Positions 16,901 through 24,346 of a DNA stretch of 36,775 nucleotides are shown here, one piece after another. The DNA comes from a virus. The translations under genes and the position numbers were made by a program. The first letter of the stretch is position 1. Each line of letters opens with the position of its first letter. The stretch is taken from IMG/VR virus record IMGVR_UViG_3300023184_000302, positions 1 to 36,775 of that record; one strand, written 5' to 3'. Under the pieces are notes generated by a model that was given only the letters and a program-made list of their open reading frames with translations, had not been told where the DNA came from and did no database searches.

Positions 16901-19900
16901 CAGTAGATATACTGGGGCCCCCATTCTGGCTAGCGGGTTGACAGAGGATGGAGCTTCGCTTGCTGATTTATACCAGAATGATGATGGGCGCAAGCGTAAC
17001 AGCGAGGCGCAAACAAAGGGTAAGAAAGCAAAAAACAAAGCGAAGAAGGCAGGTGTTTCTGTCGATGAAGTAGTAATTCCCGCGATGCAGCCTGCATATG
17101 CTGAAAAAGTATATGAGGCTCCAGAGTCTAAGTTTGAAATTGAAAACCCAGAGCGAGTCAAAAAAGACATTGCGAAGATCAATGAAAAGGCAAAGCTGCT
17201 AGCTTCTGAGACGGTCACTACAGAAGACGGGCAGCTTATTACAATAGGTGCTGAACTAGCTGACAGGATAGCTGGAGCAGCTGTTGTTACTTACTTTGCT
17301 AGGCACCGAGGGCTGGATAAAGGAAAGTTTAAAGACCCGACGGGTGTAATATCAGACATTAAAAAGAAGGTCATACCTTACTTAAAGAAGCGCCCTGGGA
17401 CTGGCGCTGGTTTTTCTTTGGATCAGACAGTGGCGGATACGGGAACTACAATGGGGGATCTTGTTGCAGATTCTAATGCTGTCGACCCTACCGCTGAAGC
17501 TAATGAAACAGAGCAGGCCGACACACAGGCTTCTTTGGACTCTGAAGAAACTCCAACACCTGAAAATAGCGTACAGCCTGAGGTCAACAAGGAGACAGGG
17601 AAACAGGGCGACATGCTTGAAACGGCCATGTCTGAGGTTGAGGCTGAACTTCTAGAGTTTAACGCAGCTGATTACAATATTTGGAAGAGCACTGAGCAGA
17701 TGATCCGTGAAGGCAAAGATGTAAAATCTCTTACGCCGTCGAGAAAACGAGTCGTTGATTTTGTTAAGACCCGACTTCGTGAAAAGTTGCAGCAGTCTGT
17801 GGCTACGGAACGTTGGGTAAAAACGGAAGAAGCTACTTCTAGTCTGAGTGCAGATTCCACGCAAGCGAGGGATTTCGATAAGGAGGCTTTGGAAGCTACA
17901 GTTACGCGCAATCTTGATAAAATTATCGAGCTTAATGGTGGGCCAAAGACTGGCGGGTTTAACGTGAGGGATATGCTCAGGAACATTGCAGCAGACCTTA
18001 AAACTCCGCAGCTAGTCAGGGTGTTTGCCAATTACCTAGCAAACTCAAAGCACGATTTTTCGGGAGTTAAATTTGAGGTAAACCGAGACTCTAAAAACAA
18101 TAAAAACTGGGCTGGGTTATACACGGCAGGAACTAAATCCAACGAGGGTAAGATACAGATAAATGCAGCAAGTCTGCATAGGGGCGGTGTTGGGACTACG
18201 ATTGTCCATGAGGCTCTACACCACATTGTATTGTATAAGCTTCGCCCAGGATATGCCAGGGAGGGAGTTGAGGTAACTGCTTTTAGAGACCTTAACAAGA
18301 TTCTCACTCATATCCGCAAGCAAGTTCTTGCTCCACAAAAAGGTGAATCACTAAGTACGGCAGCGCGGAAGCAAATATCTAACGATGACACGTTTTATGG
18401 TCTGTCGAACGTGGATGAATTATTTACCGAGACGCTTACTAATACAAGGTTTGCGGCGTGGCTTCAGTCTCAGGAAGCAATTCCAGGGCTTACTCCTAAA
18501 AATACGGGTGTATTCAGGTCACTTTACGAGCAGGTAAAACAAATATTTAAAAATCTCATCGGGGCTACCAATGTAAGGCCTGATAGCATCTTGAGCCAAG
18601 CTATGGATAATATCATGGCGTTGGCAGAGACTCCGCAAAGCGATGCTAAAATCGGAGAATGGCGAGATGGCAGAGCAAATGGGCGGAACTTGTCTGCGGA
18701 GGCTAAGGCTAAAATGGTAGAACCAGACTTTGACGGGTTCCCAAATGGCATGGTAGACCCTGATATTGGGGATCTAAATCTTCCAGAGGGGCCTGGGTGG
18801 TTAAGCTCAACAAATGATTTTATACCAGTAGAGGAGTCTACATCTGTTGGAGAACGGGGGCTTACTATAGGGGGGCACGATCAAGCTGCTTTAGAATGGC
18901 TAGAAAAAAACAAGCCAGCTACATTTAAAAAACTATATAAGCAGAGTCAGGGCGATTTAAAGTCTTTAAACGGAGACGATATTAGTAACGCTATGGAGGG
19001 CCACGGTTTTCTTAGACTTACAGGAGACTCGTCTAAACTCTACTTTACTGGTAAGCCGTCTTCAAAGCAAATTGGGTATCTAAAAGATATGGGTATGCTT
19101 TTGGATATTGAAGTAGTGCATGATATGGGAACCCGCTCTAGGACTATATTTAATCCTTCAGCCCTTATGTCAGCTAGCGCTGGGGTAGACACACAAGTTT
19201 TTGCAGAGCAAGTGTCACGTGCGGATGCGCTAGTTAGAGACTCTTTTTCTTCGCCAAATATAGAGCTACGCCAGGAAGTGGATACTGCTGGCCATCCAGC
19301 TTGGGCTATGATCGATGGAGGGAATCTTGTAATAGGATATGACCCTAACTGGGTTGCAGCAGAGATCGATGGGCTAAACGACGCCGACGCTAAGGCTCTT
19401 ATCACTAAGATGCTTAAACATGAGGAGCTTCATATTGCGGCTCTTGCAAATGATTTGGCTGACCCCGATAGTGAAGGCCGAGTTGGTGAGGAGAAGGCTA
19501 TTGCCTTTCACGATGAGGTTATGACACCTCAGCAAAGGCGCGAGACAGCTGAACGTTATGTGCGCGTATTTGAGGGCCAAACCGAAGAGCAGTACCAGCA
19601 AACTATAGATGACTTCCTTGAGAAGAAGTATAATGTTGTGGGCGAGTTTAAGCGTATGTTTGCGGAGCGGTATTTGACTGGTAAAACATATGAGGATTTG
19701 CACATTGAGCTATCCACTAAGAGCGATAACAAGCTAGTTAGAGTTTTGCAGGAAGTCTCGAACTACATTCAGGCTAAGGTGCGTTTGATTAACGCACGGC
19801 TTCAGGTAGCATTTGATCCTAAATTAGCAGCAGAGCTTAGCGAGAATCTAGCTTACATGGATATTTTGTCTAGGGTCCCAGGGATTGCTCCTAGCGCTGC

Positions 19901-22853
19901 GGAAAGTATGGGAGCGGACGCTAATTCAGCTACAGCATTGTACGCTAGCCGAGCCCAGCGTCGTAAGATGATTGAAGAATCTGCTGGCTGGAAGGTCAGT
20001 GGACCGTTTGGGCAAGGGCTGATGGATATGAGGGTTCATAACCAGATTGCCCGAAAGGACGCTCAGATACGTGGAGCGGCATTTAGGGTGTCTGAAACTG
20101 CTAAGAAATTTGAGCGACTTGTTTCTAAGCATAAACCCGCCCAACAAAATTTACAGGATGCGCTTGGCACAACTGACAACACGTTGACCGAAGCTCAAGA
20201 CAAACAAGTAAAAGCCTTACAAAGAAAAGTGCGAGCAGAGACCGACCCAGTACTTCGTCAAGTGGCTATTGCTAATACTGACGCTTATAGGTTGAAGGAG
20301 ATAAAGGCTAACAATAAAACGCGTGAGGCCGTTAGACGGGCAGCGTTAGCAAGCCTTCCCCAAGAACTAGCGGATGTAGTAACGGATATGCGCTCACAAA
20401 TTGACGCGCTATCTAACGAGCTAGTATCTAAAGGCATGGTGAGCGATAACCTTAAGGCTACAATAGGGGCCAACTTGGGCCTTTATTTGAATAGGTCGTA
20501 TGAAATCTTTGATAACCGCGAGTGGGCTGATCATATCTCTAAGGATACGTCAGCGGAGTCAGTAAAAATTAGGAATGATGCGCTTAAGATATTCAGGGCT
20601 CAACTGGAAGCTACTGAAGCGGCTAGGATTCGCAGGGCGGCAAAAGAGGCTGGCCTTCCAGTGCCGTCTAAGTCAGATGCGCTGCTAACTGCAAAATCTA
20701 CCGTCACTCAAAATGACGTAGATATTTTGATGAACGATTACCTTCGTGTTGGGGATGACAAATCGGTAGCTATGCTTGGTGGAGTTCTGCCAGGTAAAAA
20801 AGACGTATCTATCTTGAAGGTCAGGGGTCAAATACCAACGGAGATTCGGGCGCTTTGGGGGGAGTATAAAGCTCCTGAAGTTAGCTATGCTAAGACATAC
20901 ATAAACTTAGCTTCGTTTATTGCTAACCACTCTTTTCAACAGGAATTGCTGGATACTGGGCTTAACGGGGCTCAACCTTTCTTGTGGAAAGATGGGGTAA
21001 GCTCGGGTGCTCGTCCTGCTCACTGGGTTCCAGTTTTTCCAGAAGGAGCCAGCTCAAGCCCTAACCCTATGGGTGGGGTGTATGGGCCTGAAATTATTAA
21101 AGAGGCTTTCACTGAGCTATCTAAGACTTACAAGAAAAATATAGTACAGGAAGCGTTGTCTACTTTGACGGGCTTATCTATGGCCTCAAAGACGGTTTAC
21201 AATATGCCGCAATCTAACGTCAGGAACTTCCTGGGTAACGGACTGATAATTGCTGGAAATGGATACCTTACTACTGATTTGGTCAAGCTGGGGTTCTTTA
21301 AACGGCTGTCTGGTGCGGCTAATAATGTCGGACCTAACCTTGTGGGGCTGGCCCCAGAGCGGTCTGTTGCAGTTACAAGTTACGTTGAGCGTCTTATTAA
21401 GAACGGAGTTGTCAACGACAACGTCAAGGCGAACGTAGTTAAGGAATTGACGGCAGTTATTTTTGATAGGAACCCAAGCAAAGCTTTTGGGGGTGTAATA
21501 TCTAAAGCTAAGGATGTGGCCAAAGGTGTGAACGAGCGACTTGTAGGGGCCTACAGTGCTGGCGATGACTTTTGGAAGATAGTAGCGTTTGAGAGCGAGA
21601 GGTCTACAATGCAGAAAGCATTTCCGAGTGCAACTGAGGAATCGCTAGACCGGATGGCGGCTGAGAGAGTCAGGAAAGTGCTACCAACATATAGTCAGAT
21701 ACCTAAGGTTGTAAACGATCTATTCAAATCCCACCCATACTTTGCTCCATTTATCTCTTGGACGAGTGAGATCATCCGTACAAGCGCAAACACGGTTAAA
21801 GTTGGGTGGGCAGATGCTAGAAGCGGTAATCCTGCACTTCAGAAAAGCGGTATAATCAGGCTTGCATCTTTTGCTGCAGCGCAAGCGGCACTACCAGCCC
21901 TTGCTCTTGTTGCTAGAAACGCTATCGGTCTTGATGACGATGACGAAGAGGCGCTTCGTCGTTTTCTACCTTCGTGGCAAGTTGATGGGCTGCTTCTTAT
22001 GACGGGTAAGTTAGAGGATGGTAAGGCGAGCTTTTGGGACTTGAGCTACTTGAACCCATACAGCTCAATTCAAAATCCGTTTATTGTAGCGAAGCAGGAA
22101 CTTGACAACGGTGGCGGGGTTGGGGCTGCGGCTTGGGAGTTTGCTAAAAAGGTAGTAGAGCCTTGGACGGCAGAGCAGTTATTAGCGGGAGCAGTTATTA
22201 GCGCAATAAGAGGCGTAGATAAAAATGGGCGACCTGTATTTAACGAGGCTGACACTACATGGAACAAAACATTAGCGAGGGCTAGCTTGGTTGCTGATTC
22301 ACTATCCCCAGGAAGCTTTAACATTGGTTCCCGTATTTATAAAGCGGCTACAGGGCAGATGCGAGGAGATGGTAAGGTTTACGAGCTGCAAAACGAGGTT
22401 GTGGGGCCTTTAATTGGGCAGCGTATGTCTGAGATAGACTCACTGCAAAATTTTCAGCAGGGTAAAGTCCCACAGTATAAACACATGGCTTCGCAAGCTG
22501 CCTTACTGGCTACACAAGCGTACCGGTTTAGGGGCACTCCTGATTTACAGAAGATTAAAGATAACTACACGCAGTCTAATAATGCTCGCATGGAGGCAAT
22601 CAAATCTTTGCGGAAAGATTACCTGGCTTTGAAGACTCTTGGCGTACCTGAAGATAAGATTGTCCGAGCTTTAGCTGCAGCAAAAGTAGAAAAAGACGAT
22701 ATTGGGCAGGTGAAATCTGGTGTCTTTATAAAGAGCATCCCTAGTAAAGTAACTTTTGAAAATGCAGTTGGGCTACCTGAGTTTCCTAAAAGACTTCAAG
22801 CTTTGAAGGATGCAATAAATGAATACCCGAGTAGGCAATCGTTGGATGACTAG
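13935..22853 (+). CDS. 2972-residue polyvalent/internal virion protein with two zincin motifs
   Basis: Domains in order: a Gly/Ala-rich, membrane-compatible stretch at about 163-215; a Pro/Thr/Ala-rich linker at about 590-690; a basic segment near 1030-1160 ending GFSLDQTVADTG; a zincin-like domain with VHEALHH (His1425, Glu1426, His1429) and downstream NVDELFTET (Glu1495 or Glu1499 as possible third ligand); a second HExxH, KHEELH (His1829, Glu1830, His1833); long helices; and a C-terminal region, about 2400-2700, with SNVRNFLGN, FAPFISWTSEIIRT and a hydrophobic helix near 2645. This matches the 'polyvalent' proteins of phages and conjugative elements, which carry several effector domains and enter the cell with DNA; the C-terminus recalls the LPD38 domain. 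The peptidases could cleave host defence proteins. A complete tRNA-like sequence lies inside the reading frame at 15721-15795. Confidence 0.7.
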   Translation: MLTLDDPLEKESSEDDKPTALIPPSWDDVEADEEYQSLDNRYKRETLSNWAKLTRDYAANTGQVDSLKDVEEFVKFKDSELAPSTMEGIVNSGKNAWDSSTQALLATTRVDDAAAQRISELERDKKARQISPDYEAYQKAEGWNAVGEFLSNPIEITTNIVGEGLAGSVPALAAGAGTGLAAGAVGSIAGPAGSAVGYTAGQVAGTFAGSLATEYGSKVLDELQKAGMDMSNPDSIKSYFSDEEKLSPIRKKALIRGVPVAAFDAISAGIAGKLGRVFGSGILKEGEKVIGKKFATKTGEALTEMGAQGLAGGLGEIAGTVAAGDDISWKDVFAEVVGEFGPGSLKVAQSKLRDSFAGRAVKRAATNAENNNAPATANALREKFDRDVAQFARDVAQSQSDASTNANDILDDMEGNDTDTDESGKSGVISEAQANKPTNVENPVTLQPLNGKAPVQNELTLNGKPLADTSDTELQAFGEGLKTNYDKLSPEDKTATDNTLKQVADEQARRVAGLQPQPKTVAQIPPPPDPIFTKDTTIEEVSRELESRKSLLQTTDFGEAGNAKLQDSVNKLEVLQGALGTPAVAEAATPSPTILPQDGQVAKSGGSYPPVAGSTPAPATTVEDNAAGLVTPEVVPVAETPAPATTVEDSATGPVTPAIPETPTPVTPAVPENPTPVIPAVEPAPAVAATAVSTENTIETPPDIAVPQDATPIGPEATGPLDMISQEVVSSSNEANDAIAKLRQMPAEEVESADPESLLADKPASSVLALFKGLGSTVEAQPVEQNESFGDYLERTGTSIYDFDTRPTVYDEASRVYVPQGADPFESIKELATGKKELADIAAPPAQESVPTITKEEAARQQKAKETEDFYADNKKDAAVDTEPTNTQAPIETENLEVKFAGAKGVISKKALPVVEAPTGELDSDGKPITKVAPGFVNDADVLAEVLNTTKGADRVYIPKSELENIDHDNIGVAYEKDTGRAYVTFARHSRYTGAPILASGLTEDGASLADLYQNDDGRKRNSEAQTKGKKAKNKAKKAGVSVDEVVIPAMQPAYAEKVYEAPESKFEIENPERVKKDIAKINEKAKLLASETVTTEDGQLITIGAELADRIAGAAVVTYFARHRGLDKGKFKDPTGVISDIKKKVIPYLKKRPGTGAGFSLDQTVADTGTTMGDLVADSNAVDPTAEANETEQADTQASLDSEETPTPENSVQPEVNKETGKQGDMLETAMSEVEAELLEFNAADYNIWKSTEQMIREGKDVKSLTPSRKRVVDFVKTRLREKLQQSVATERWVKTEEATSSLSADSTQARDFDKEALEATVTRNLDKIIELNGGPKTGGFNVRDMLRNIAADLKTPQLVRVFANYLANSKHDFSGVKFEVNRDSKNNKNWAGLYTAGTKSNEGKIQINAASLHRGGVGTTIVHEALHHIVLYKLRPGYAREGVEVTAFRDLNKILTHIRKQVLAPQKGESLSTAARKQISNDDTFYGLSNVDELFTETLTNTRFAAWLQSQEAIPGLTPKNTGVFRSLYEQVKQIFKNLIGATNVRPDSILSQAMDNIMALAETPQSDAKIGEWRDGRANGRNLSAEAKAKMVEPDFDGFPNGMVDPDIGDLNLPEGPGWLSSTNDFIPVEESTSVGERGLTIGGHDQAALEWLEKNKPATFKKLYKQSQGDLKSLNGDDISNAMEGHGFLRLTGDSSKLYFTGKPSSKQIGYLKDMGMLLDIEVVHDMGTRSRTIFNPSALMSASAGVDTQVFAEQVSRADALVRDSFSSPNIELRQEVDTAGHPAWAMIDGGNLVIGYDPNWVAAEIDGLNDADAKALITKMLKHEELHIAALANDLADPDSEGRVGEEKAIAFHDEVMTPQQRRETAERYVRVFEGQTEEQYQQTIDDFLEKKYNVVGEFKRMFAERYLTGKTYEDLHIELSTKSDNKLVRVLQEVSNYIQAKVRLINARLQVAFDPKLAAELSENLAYMDILSRVPGIAPSAAESMGADANSATALYASRAQRRKMIEESAGWKVSGPFGQGLMDMRVHNQIARKDAQIRGAAFRVSETAKKFERLVSKHKPAQQNLQDALGTTDNTLTEAQDKQVKALQRKVRAETDPVLRQVAIANTDAYRLKEIKANNKTREAVRRAALASLPQELADVVTDMRSQIDALSNELVSKGMVSDNLKATIGANLGLYLNRSYEIFDNREWADHISKDTSAESVKIRNDALKIFRAQLEATEAARIRRAAKEAGLPVPSKSDALLTAKSTVTQNDVDILMNDYLRVGDDKSVAMLGGVLPGKKDVSILKVRGQIPTEIRALWGEYKAPEVSYAKTYINLASFIANHSFQQELLDTGLNGAQPFLWKDGVSSGARPAHWVPVFPEGASSSPNPMGGVYGPEIIKEAFTELSKTYKKNIVQEALSTLTGLSMASKTVYNMPQSNVRNFLGNGLIIAGNGYLTTDLVKLGFFKRLSGAANNVGPNLVGLAPERSVAVTSYVERLIKNGVVNDNVKANVVKELTAVIFDRNPSKAFGGVISKAKDVAKGVNERLVGAYSAGDDFWKIVAFESERSTMQKAFPSATEESLDRMAAERVRKVLPTYSQIPKVVNDLFKSHPYFAPFISWTSEIIRTSANTVKVGWADARSGNPALQKSGIIRLASFAAAQAALPALALVARNAIGLDDDDEEALRRFLPSWQVDGLLLMTGKLEDGKASFWDLSYLNPYSSIQNPFIVAKQELDNGGGVGAAAWEFAKKVVEPWTAEQLLAGAVISAIRGVDKNGRPVFNEADTTWNKTLARASLVADSLSPGSFNIGSRIYKAATGQMRGDGKVYELQNEVVGPLIGQRMSEIDSLQNFQQGKVPQYKHMASQAALLATQAYRFRGTPDLQKIKDNYTQSNNARMEAIKSLRKDYLALKTLGVPEDKIVRALAAAKVEKDDIGQVKSGVFIKSIPSKVTFENAVGLPEFPKRLQALKDAINEYPSRQSLDD
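15721..15795 (+). tRNA. Initiator-type tRNA-Met (CAT) nested in the giant gene
   Basis: The 75-nt sequence folds as a full cloverleaf. The acceptor is CGCAGGA/TCCTGCA, with six pairs and a C1-A72 mismatch. T8 is followed by a D-stem GAC/GTC with a loop containing GG. The anticodon stem is GGAGG/CCTCC and the loop CTCATAT, anticodon CAT at 15754-15756. The variable loop is 4 nt, the T-arm is GCGGG-TTCGACT-CCCGC, then discriminator A and encoded CCA. The C1-A72 mismatch, G2-C71, C3-G70 and A11-U24 pairs and G30-C40, G31-C39 are initiator tRNA hallmarks; the third anticodon-stem pair is A29-U41 rather than G-C. It is on the sense strand of the giant gene, which reads through it as about residues 596-621. 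Processing from that mRNA, or from an unseen promoter, would be needed. Confidence 0.85.
15776..15925 (+). repeat. Two 75-nt tandem units copying the tRNA 3' end
   Basis: A segment starting GACTCCCGCTCCTGCAACCA at 15776 recurs at 15851, exactly 75 nt (25 codons) later. About 32 nt are identical, followed by diverged but related sequence. Both encode TPAPATTVED. The first copy contains the tRNA T-loop end, acceptor strand and CCA; the second copy carries those bases without a tRNA body upstream. Further degenerate Pro/Thr units continue to about 15980. Confidence 0.8.
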
Positions 22854-22864
22854 CTTTTTGTTTT

Positions 22865-23554
22865 GTGCATCTTTGGAGAAGTAGGGCTAGCGCTAACCCT
22901 ACTAAGAATAATGCACCAAATGTAATAACAACTTCAAAAATAGCGCAGATAAAAGACTTAATGAAAGTTTTCATAGATAAAAATTCAGTTCCTCGTGGTG
23001 GGTTTACTTATACTGAGAAAACGACTGGGGCCAGGTTCAGTCATTTTACTCTTGATTCTGTATTGCGGGATGTATTGATGCATAGAATTGCTAACGGGAT
23101 TAACGTGCCTCCTGGTTGGGAGGCTATTGTTGAAGATGAAATGTGTCAGAATTACGTGGAAGGGACATGTGCTGAGGTAGCTAATACTGAATCTGACGCC
23201 CTTCGTTCAATTAAAATATCAGATGTTAAGAATTTTTTAACAGTAGCTTCTAGCTGGGTAATGTCTGGCATTAAGCTTGTAGACCCAGAAGAAGCTGAGA
23301 AGCGAGCTGGCATTTGTGCGGCTTGCCCACAAAACCAAACTATTGCTGGGTGTCTGGGTTGCAATAATCTAGTCGGTGTGACCAAAAAAGTACTGGGTAA
23401 CAGGGGTACCACACACGATGGGGATCTTAAAGGTTGCGCGGTTTGTAGTTGTTTTAATGCTGTACAGGTTCACTTGCCCCTTGAGATTTTAGCTAAGGGT
23501 GTTACAACAGATATGCACTTCCCAAGTAATTGCTGGAAATCTAAATCGGTATGA
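22865..23554 (+). CDS. Zinc-binding protein with C-terminal Cys cluster
   Basis: The frame is open from GTG 22865, 11 nt after the giant gene (229 residues). ATG 22961 is a more conservative start (197 residues) because the first 96 nt overlap a strong palindrome. The C-terminal half has EKRAGICAACPQNQ, AGCLGCNNLVG, GCAVCSCFN and FPSNCWKS, a multi-Cys pattern able to hold two zinc ions and similar in style to the protein at 6735-7217. A middle segment, RFSHFTLDSVLRDVLMHRIANG, is helical. The function is unknown; comparable small zinc proteins occur near phage structural genes. Its stop overlaps the next start (ATGA). Confidence 0.6.
   Translation: MHLWRSRASANPTKNNAPNVITTSKIAQIKDLMKVFIDKNSVPRGGFTYTEKTTGARFSHFTLDSVLRDVLMHRIANGINVPPGWEAIVEDEMCQNYVEGTCAEVANTESDALRSIKISDVKNFLTVASSWVMSGIKLVDPEEAEKRAGICAACPQNQTIAGCLGCNNLVGVTKKVLGNRGTTHDGDLKGCAVCSCFNAVQVHLPLEILAKGVTTDMHFPSNCWKSKSV
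22880..22903. promoter_or_regulatory. 24-nt near-perfect palindrome after the giant gene
   Basis: AGTAGGG, TAGCGCTA and CCCTACT form one dyad with a single mismatched pair, C-A in the + strand. In the opposite strand that pair is U-G, so the - strand RNA would fold without a break. There is no T-run on either side, so it is not a standard terminator. It may be a protein-binding dyad or a processing or regulatory hairpin. Confidence 0.5.
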
Positions 23555-23769
23555 GAGACTACAAAAAGGAATATAAAGAGTACCAAGGAACCCCGCAGCA
23601 ATTAAAGCGTAGGGCTTCTAGGAACGCAGCTCGCCGTAGGTTACTAGCGCAGGGAAGAGTTAACAAAGGCGACGGTAAAGACGTTGATCACAAAGACAGT
23701 AACCCGATGAACAATAGCAAGGGAAACTTGCATGTAATGAGCGCATCGGCAAATAGGTCAAAGAAGTAG
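23551..23769 (+). CDS. Small HNH-like DNA-binding protein
   Basis: The 72-residue product reads DYKKEYKEYQGTPQQ, RRASRNAARRRLLAQGRV and then GDGKDVDHKDSNPMNNSKGNL. This is a conserved phage type: a basic helix followed by an HNH-like segment (DVDHKD...NxxNL) that lacks the zinc-binding CxxC pairs. Some relatives are annotated as HNH nucleases, others as hypothetical. It is the last + strand gene before the switch to the - strand, and its TAG directly abuts the stop of the convergent neighbour. Confidence 0.65.
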   Translation: MRDYKKEYKEYQGTPQQLKRRASRNAARRRLLAQGRVNKGDGKDVDHKDSNPMNNSKGNLHVMSASANRSKK

Positions 23770-23798
23770 CTATAGCTTTAGGGCTAGGTTTTTTAGCC
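23768..23798. terminator. Convergent gene junction with dyad and hairpin
   Basis: The 10-nt palindrome AGCTATAGCT (23768-23777) spans the point where a + strand and a - strand stop codon meet. It is followed by GGCTA-7 nt-TAGCC (23782-23798), a 5-bp hairpin with a T-rich loop in the + strand. The hairpin is weak and has no T-run after it, so it is only a candidate bidirectional terminator. Confidence 0.3.
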
Positions 23799-24048
23799 AT
23801 TCAGGGCTATCTTTAGTTACGTTTAGGCCCCACTTTTCTACGGATAAACTGAAAGGTACTGCTTCAGTTGGATTGGTTCTTTTCTTGTAGATACGTTTTC
23901 GTTTGGAGTGGTAAGGCCAATTGTCTATGAGGTCTTCTTTAGTGAACGTGACGATGCCGCACTCACATGCGCGTCTCCTGTACGTTACTCCATCTAACCT
24001 TCGGCTATCTGTTACTGAGGTTTTTTGTTGGCAACTGGTGCAAATCAT
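23770..24048 (-). CDS. NrdR-like zinc-ribbon protein lacking the ATP-cone
   Basis: The 92-residue product opens MICTSCQQKTSVTDSRR, then RRRACECGIVTFTKEDL. The pattern CxxC...D-S-R...RRR-x-CxCG...F is that of the N-terminal zinc ribbon of the NrdR repressor, which binds DNA upstream of ribonucleotide reductase genes. Real NrdR continues with an ATP-cone domain; here a short basic tail (YHSKRKRIYKKRTNP) and about 35 further residues follow instead. It could bind similar DNA sites without nucleotide control. It is the most downstream gene of the - strand block. Confidence 0.6.
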   Translation of the reverse strand: MICTSCQQKTSVTDSRRLDGVTYRRRACECGIVTFTKEDLIDNWPYHSKRKRIYKKRTNPTEAVPFSLSVEKWGLNVTKDSPEWLKNLALKL

Positions 24049-24049
24049 A

Positions 24050-24262
24050 TTAATGCATGCCTAAGATTTTTTTTAAGTGCTCTAACCCGCTTTTGTCGGA
24101 GTTTGCTGGGTCTTCTTCAAGTTCGCCATCGTAGAAAGCGGTATCCCATGTTACATCAAACAGTTTTCTAAGACCCCTCGCGGTCATAGTTACGTTACCT
24201 TCTTTACTGTCGAATGAAGGGTTGCGTTTTGAGTAAATTTTCCATAGCTCTTGTTTTGTCAT
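24050..24262 (-). CDS. Small conserved phage protein, unknown function
   Basis: The 70-residue product (MTKQELWKIYSKRNPSF, then NVTMTARGLRKLFDVTWDTA) resembles short proteins seen in many phage early regions, but I know no function for them. It is soluble, with a helix at each end. It ends 1 nt before the NrdR-like gene starts, so the two are in one operon. The 84-nt gap upstream holds a long hairpin. Confidence 0.5.
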   Translation of the reverse strand: MTKQELWKIYSKRNPSFDSKEGNVTMTARGLRKLFDVTWDTAFYDGELEEDPANSDKSGLEHLKKILGMH

Positions 24263-24283
24263 AAATCTGTATACAAATTGGGG

Positions 24284-24330
24284 ACTGCCACAGCCTACTA
24301 TTTGGGATGATGATAGTAAGCTGCGGCAGT
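24284..24330 (-). promoter_or_regulatory. Long hairpin in the leader of the 24262 gene
   Basis: Arms ACTGCC, CAGC and TACTAT pair with ATAGTA, GCTG and GGCAGT around an 11-nt loop. Two positions between the blocks are A-C in the + strand but G-U and U-G in the - strand RNA, so only the - strand transcript forms an unbroken 18-bp stem. It lies between two - strand genes. It has no following T-run on that strand, so it looks more like an RNA processing, stability or attenuation element than an intrinsic terminator. Confidence 0.65.
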
Positions 24331-24346
24331 TTTGCGGGGAATGGGT

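Noticed and set aside
16544-17218. A 224-residue - strand frame in the giant gene
   Set aside because: It lies wholly antisense to the well-supported 2972-residue frame, with no features of a real gene.
22786-22974. A 62-residue - strand frame with a convincing membrane helix, opposite the end of the giant gene
   Set aside because: It overlaps the giant gene's coding end and the following + strand gene, has no - strand neighbour to share an operon, and hydrophobic shadow frames are common opposite such sequence.
24284-24330. Reading the long hairpin as an intrinsic terminator
   Set aside because: On the - strand, where the flanking genes lie, no T-run follows the stem; the TTTT is on the + strand side, where no gene ends nearby.
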